This document shows positions 61,116-64,000 of a DNA stretch of 64,000 nucleotides, in pieces (the first letter of the stretch is position 1; every line of letters begins with the position of its first letter). The position numbers and the translations under genes are program-made. The notes beneath the pieces were generated by a model that was not told the DNA's origin, searched no databases, and worked only from the letters and a program-made list of their open reading frames with translations. The stretch is from the NCBI GenBank assembly GCA_033239525.1, contig BSYO01000033.1, positions 2,595,501 to 2,659,500 of the forward strand, given 5' to 3'. The DNA comes from Nepenthes gracilis (lineage: Eukaryota > Streptophyta > Magnoliopsida > Caryophyllales > Nepenthaceae).

Positions 61116-61438
61116 TGTTACGTACTCATCAGTATAGCCTTCGAAACTCACTCACTGAATTTACAGGGCTCATTAATTCACCCGTGGTAGTTGTGGTACC
61201 TCCTCTTTCGAACACTATCAAAAGCAAAAACTCTCGTGCCGTCCAACCGCTTCCTAAAATTAGAAAATATATTCAGATATTATAGTTAGCTCTATTACCC
61301 CTACACACATATTATTTTCTATTATTTCCTTTTTGTTACTGCACATGGACATATTATTGTTAGTAAGTTGGTTAGTATGCTGGGCATGGGATGTATAAAT
61401 ATATCACCACTGTTCATCAATGGGAAGGAAGAATATTA
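61116..61438. repeat. 320-bp direct repeat, copy 1 (probable LTR part)
   Basis: Begins TGTTACGTACTCATCAG and is about 93% identical by eye to 63483-63802, with one 2-bp indel. The shared left boundary falls exactly at TGTTACG, as expected of an LTR terminus. It includes a TATA-like TGTATAAATATATC at 61392-61405. The similarity stops at 61438, where host-gene-like sequence begins, so this copy has lost the part that follows TATA in copy 2. Confidence 0.75.
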
Positions 61439-62854
61439 GGCCCTCCAATTTGCTGTGGACTCAACACGATAGTAAGTGAAAATGCCATCGTCATTGTCCC
61501 TCCAGAGCTGGATTCTGGTGAATCCACTATTTCCCCAAATGTGGCCCTCCAATTTGCTGTGGACTTGCTGGCATGTGTTAGTGTGAGGGAAACTGAAGGA
61601 TATGTCCGCCTTACTGATGGAGTTGTTGTGCAAGTGAACTGGATTGAGAAGCCTACTTCTTTGATGAGTTTATGTGGTCATATTAGTCCAGTTGCATGCA
61701 TAGCTTTTGACTCATCAAAGGGTTTGGTACTTGCTGGAGCATTATCTGGTGCAATAAAGCTGTGGAATCTGCAAGACACCATACCACTCGTTGGGTTCAT
61801 GTGTTGTCAAGGCATAATGGAGGTCGTTGCTGTGAGGACAGTGATATACATTATGCTCCTTACTAGATTTGTTCTACCCTTTATTCAGGCCATGTATGAC
61901 CAGTCAGGAGGATACAAGACCCCTAACAGGAGGAATATTCTAGGCTTTAAGGGAACCAATGCTCTGCCACTTCTAGTTTGTATAGATACAGAGAAAAACG
62001 TGACCTCCATCATCAGCATCCTTGCAGCAGTAAAATCCAGCAAAGCTGGTTCCATAGCTATCATTGCTCTCCAACTTTTGCAGACCATCAGCAGAGCAAT
62101 GCCTATCCTAGAGCCCTTCCATCAAGTCAAGACGACCACTGCTAACCTCACTTGTGCTGATCATATTGCCAATGCCTACCGATACATTGACTGCCATGGC
62201 CAAGGATATGCGAAGGATCCTTATCAAGGACCCGGCCAAGGTTTTTTATGCAGTGGACTGCTTGTGCAAGACCTTGCAACAGATGGCGATATCGAAGCAA
62301 TTTTCAGCAGGGCCAACCAACTAGGAGCTGTTGAACGGCCTGTTGATCTATTTCTACCCTCTTCAAGCTCTAGAAGCCTTACTGGAATAGAGAGATTCCT
62401 CTCTGCATTCTTGGAGAATATCAGGAATGCCAAATGCTTTTATACTGCTAAAAACTTTCCAGCGTCAAAGGAATTTGTTGTTTCCTTGGGAGCACTTGAT
62501 TCCAACAAAGCACTTTTGCGGAAGATTCTCAACCAACCTGATTCGATGTTTGCTAAGCGCCTGCACGATCTGTATGCTGCCCCTGAATTTCATTATGGGC
62601 ATGTCCGAAGTATGAACTCAAGTGCTCTGAAGCATAATGCCAATATAGGAGGATGTCAAATCGGCATGGAAGCTTCGGGGAAGATCTATATTCACTTTTT
62701 GAGTGGAGTAGAAGCGGTCTCACTATGTGAAAACCCTACTATTCAAATTCAGTTGGGAAGGCTTGCCTCAGTGACTTCTGACCGTGAAGGGAGAACACAT
62801 GGAGAATCTTTTGAGGCATTTGAACTACCGCAATGCTTTAAAAAAAGGGGTTGA
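61391..62854 (+). CDS. 487-codon chimeric ORF with captured host-gene pieces
   Basis: An uninterrupted frame whose first 16 codons come from the LTR-like repeat. Residues 91-129 (LCGHISPVACIAFDSSKG, AGALSGAIKLWNLQ) match one WD40 blade of katanin p80, but no second blade follows. Residues 40-90 and 145-470 have normal coding composition yet change character abruptly and match no single family I recognise. A 22-bp direct repeat (61439-61460 and 61543-61564) sits at the first junction. In other frames further coding-like runs appear (for example KDMRRILIKDPAKVFYAVDC in frame 2 near 62200-62260), so parts of the ORF may be out of frame with the parent gene. Likely a chimera assembled from several transcripts or exons inside a retroelement. 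Whether it is expressed is unknown. Confidence 0.5.
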   Translation: MYKYITTVHQWEGRILGPPICCGLNTIVSENAIVIVPPELDSGESTISPNVALQFAVDLLACVSVRETEGYVRLTDGVVVQVNWIEKPTSLMSLCGHISPVACIAFDSSKGLVLAGALSGAIKLWNLQDTIPLVGFMCCQGIMEVVAVRTVIYIMLLTRFVLPFIQAMYDQSGGYKTPNRRNILGFKGTNALPLLVCIDTEKNVTSIISILAAVKSSKAGSIAIIALQLLQTISRAMPILEPFHQVKTTTANLTCADHIANAYRYIDCHGQGYAKDPYQGPGQGFLCSGLLVQDLATDGDIEAIFSRANQLGAVERPVDLFLPSSSSRSLTGIERFLSAFLENIRNAKCFYTAKNFPASKEFVVSLGALDSNKALLRKILNQPDSMFAKRLHDLYAAPEFHYGHVRSMNSSALKHNANIGGCQIGMEASGKIYIHFLSGVEAVSLCENPTIQIQLGRLASVTSDREGRTHGESFEAFELPQCFKKRG

Positions 62855-63210
62855 TTAGTTGCATTGTCTTCCCGACACAGGAGCCGGTTGCAATGTGTGG
62901 AACCCATGCGCCAGAAAGTCAAGGTTTCGGACATCCAACTATGTCTGCTCAATTGCCGTGGTTGTCTTCGGCTGGTATGTCAAGCATGATTGGGCTTCCA
63001 TCCGATTGAGCACTTGAGGAGGATAGTGATATACATTTGAACAGTGGGATAGCAAAGTCAAGTCTTACAACAAGCTCAAGTCCATCTCCTCTGGCAAGCA
63101 TGTCGCTCTTGAAGATTCTTGAATTGGAGGTCCTAAAATTTCTGCTGTTAAAGGGTTTCACTCATGCAAGGAGATCCAGTGGAAGGAAAACCTCCAATGA
63201 ATGCGTGCTT

Positions 63211-63420
63211 CTAGGTGAATATGTTTCTTGCCTTGATAATTGTGACAACACAAAGCTTCGTGTGATGGGAAATATTTCTGCTGGTGCTGATGGAAGTAGT
63301 AATTGTACATTCTTCAGGGCTGTTTTGTTAGTTCGTCGAGGGACATATGATGAAGCACGAGGCAACTGAGCTGGCAGCACTAGTTTTGGAAAGCTATGAG
63401 CGGTCCTACAACAATATATC
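63211..63420 (+). pseudogene. TOR kinase FAT-domain fragment
   Basis: The frame from about 63214 reads GEYVSCLDNCDNTKLRVMGN, then FFRAVLLVRRGTYDEA, and after a frame change at about 63358 ATELAALVLESYERSYNN. These follow the FAT (FRAP-ATM-TRRAP) domain of plant target-of-rapamycin kinase. About ten residues between YDEAR and ATELA, normally ending in KCL, are missing at the frame change, so the piece carries a deletion. It has no introns over this length and no kinase domain follows. The preceding sequence (62855-63200) also holds coding-like runs (VKSYNKLKSISSGKHVALED in another frame) from an unrecognised gene. Confidence 0.65.
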
Positions 63421-63482
63421 ACTTCATAACACTTTTCCCTCATTCAACCTTGAAAACAAGGTTTTTTTTATGGGGACAACAA

Positions 63483-63802
63483 TGTTACGTACTCATCAGT
63501 ACAGTCTTCGAAGCTCACTCACTGAATTTACAGGGCTTATTAATTTACCCGTGGTAGCTGTGGTACCTCCTCTTTCAAACACCATCAGAAGTAGAAACTT
63601 TCGTGCTGTCCAACCGCTTCCTAAAATTAGAGAATATATTCAGATATTATTGTTAGCCCTATTACCCCTACACACATTATTTTCTATTATTTCCTTTTTG
63701 TTACTGTACATGGACATATTATTGTTAGTAAGTTGGTTACTATGCTGCACCTGGGATGTATAAATATATCACCACTGTTCATCAATGGGAAGGAAGAATA
63801 TT
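63483..63802. repeat. 320-bp direct repeat, copy 2 (probable LTR part)
   Basis: Second copy of the 61116-61438 repeat, again starting TGTTACG. Here the sequence runs on past the TATA-like box (about 63758-63771) into a long pyrimidine-rich leader (63803-64000). The far end lies outside the window. Host-like sequence lies between the two copies. Orientation of the element is not settled: TGTTACG...TGAGTGAG also reads as an LTR end on the minus strand. Confidence 0.7.
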
Positions 63803-64000
63803 ACTCTCTCTATTTTACTCTCTCTGCATCTCTCTCCTCTCTGCCCATCTCTCTCTCTCTCTCTCAATTCCCCTTCCCCCTTTCCCTTCTTTCCCTAATT
63901 TCCCTTTCTGCTCATTGTCTCTCTCCCACCCTCGTCTGTATCTCCTCTCTCCCCGATTCCTCCTCTGTTAGTACTCCCCCTCCCTCAACAATCTCCACGC
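63803..64000. other. Pyrimidine-rich tract at the window end
   Basis: Almost continuous CTCTCT/TCCC sequence following the TATA-like box of the repeat, resembling an LTR leader or plant 5' UTR. The 71-codon frame through it is low-complexity and not called as a gene. Confidence 0.5.

Noticed and set aside
61661..61777. Reading the right-end ORF as a katanin p80 gene
   Set aside because: Only one WD40 blade is present; katanin p80 has several consecutive blades and a C-terminal domain, none seen.
63211..63420. Functional TOR kinase gene
   Set aside because: Only a short FAT-domain stretch with an internal deletion and frame change; no HEAT repeats in order and no kinase domain in the window.

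Overview
This is plant nuclear DNA, almost certainly from a flowering plant. It is very AT-rich between genes, carries LTR retrotransposons of the classic plant Copia and Gypsy lineages, a plant LINE remnant, and one clear plant-specific gene: a class II (CYC/TB1-type) TCP transcription factor. There are no bacterial features. Apart from the TCP gene, most recognisable coding sequence is retroelement or broken gene copy. The species cannot be told from the sequence.

Layout. 1-5.8 kb: AT-rich DNA with a complete solo LTR (1762-2821, 5-bp target duplication ACTTT) and an orphan terminal-exon-like fragment on the minus strand (4682-4848). 5.8-10 kb: two members (A, B) of a local LTR-like repeat family. 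11.5-16.6 kb: the 3' part of an ancient Ty3/gypsy chromovirus (Tekay/Del-like), protease through integrase plus its 3' LTR, riddled with stops. 17.4 kb: a perfect 22-bp-arm hairpin. 21.7-26.2 kb: a complete non-autonomous Sirevirus-like Copia element, with two LTRs, PBS, PPT, 5-bp target duplication CTTAT, a frameshifted gag and no pol. 26.9-29.3 kb: the TCP gene with microsatellites, TATA box and two overlapping upstream ORFs. 32.6-35.7 kb: three more members (C, C', D) of the LTR-like family, all in the same orientation. 40.3-41.3 kb: a minus-strand LINE endonuclease remnant. 44.8-53.3 kb: an old 8.5-kb Gypsy-type element with two diverged LTRs, no recognisable pol, several internal tandem repeats and a possibly spliced antisense ORF. 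54.4-57.4 kb: a minus-strand, intron-containing, frameshifted and 3'-truncated copy of a CWC16/YJU2 (CCDC130-like) splicing-factor gene. 57.5-59.5 kb: a minus-strand solo LTR with target duplication ATGGA. 61.1-64 kb: two 320-bp direct repeats, probably LTR parts, flanking a chimera of host-gene pieces. That chimera includes a 487-codon ORF with a katanin-p80-like WD40 stretch and, further on, a TOR-kinase FAT-domain fragment.

The only gene I judge intact and likely functional is the TCP gene. The rest shows successive retroelement insertion, solo-LTR formation, gene-fragment capture and decay. The most unusual structures are the chimeric gene-capture unit at the right end, the antisense ORF in the Gypsy element, the gag-only Sirevirus-like element and the overlapping uORFs of the TCP gene.
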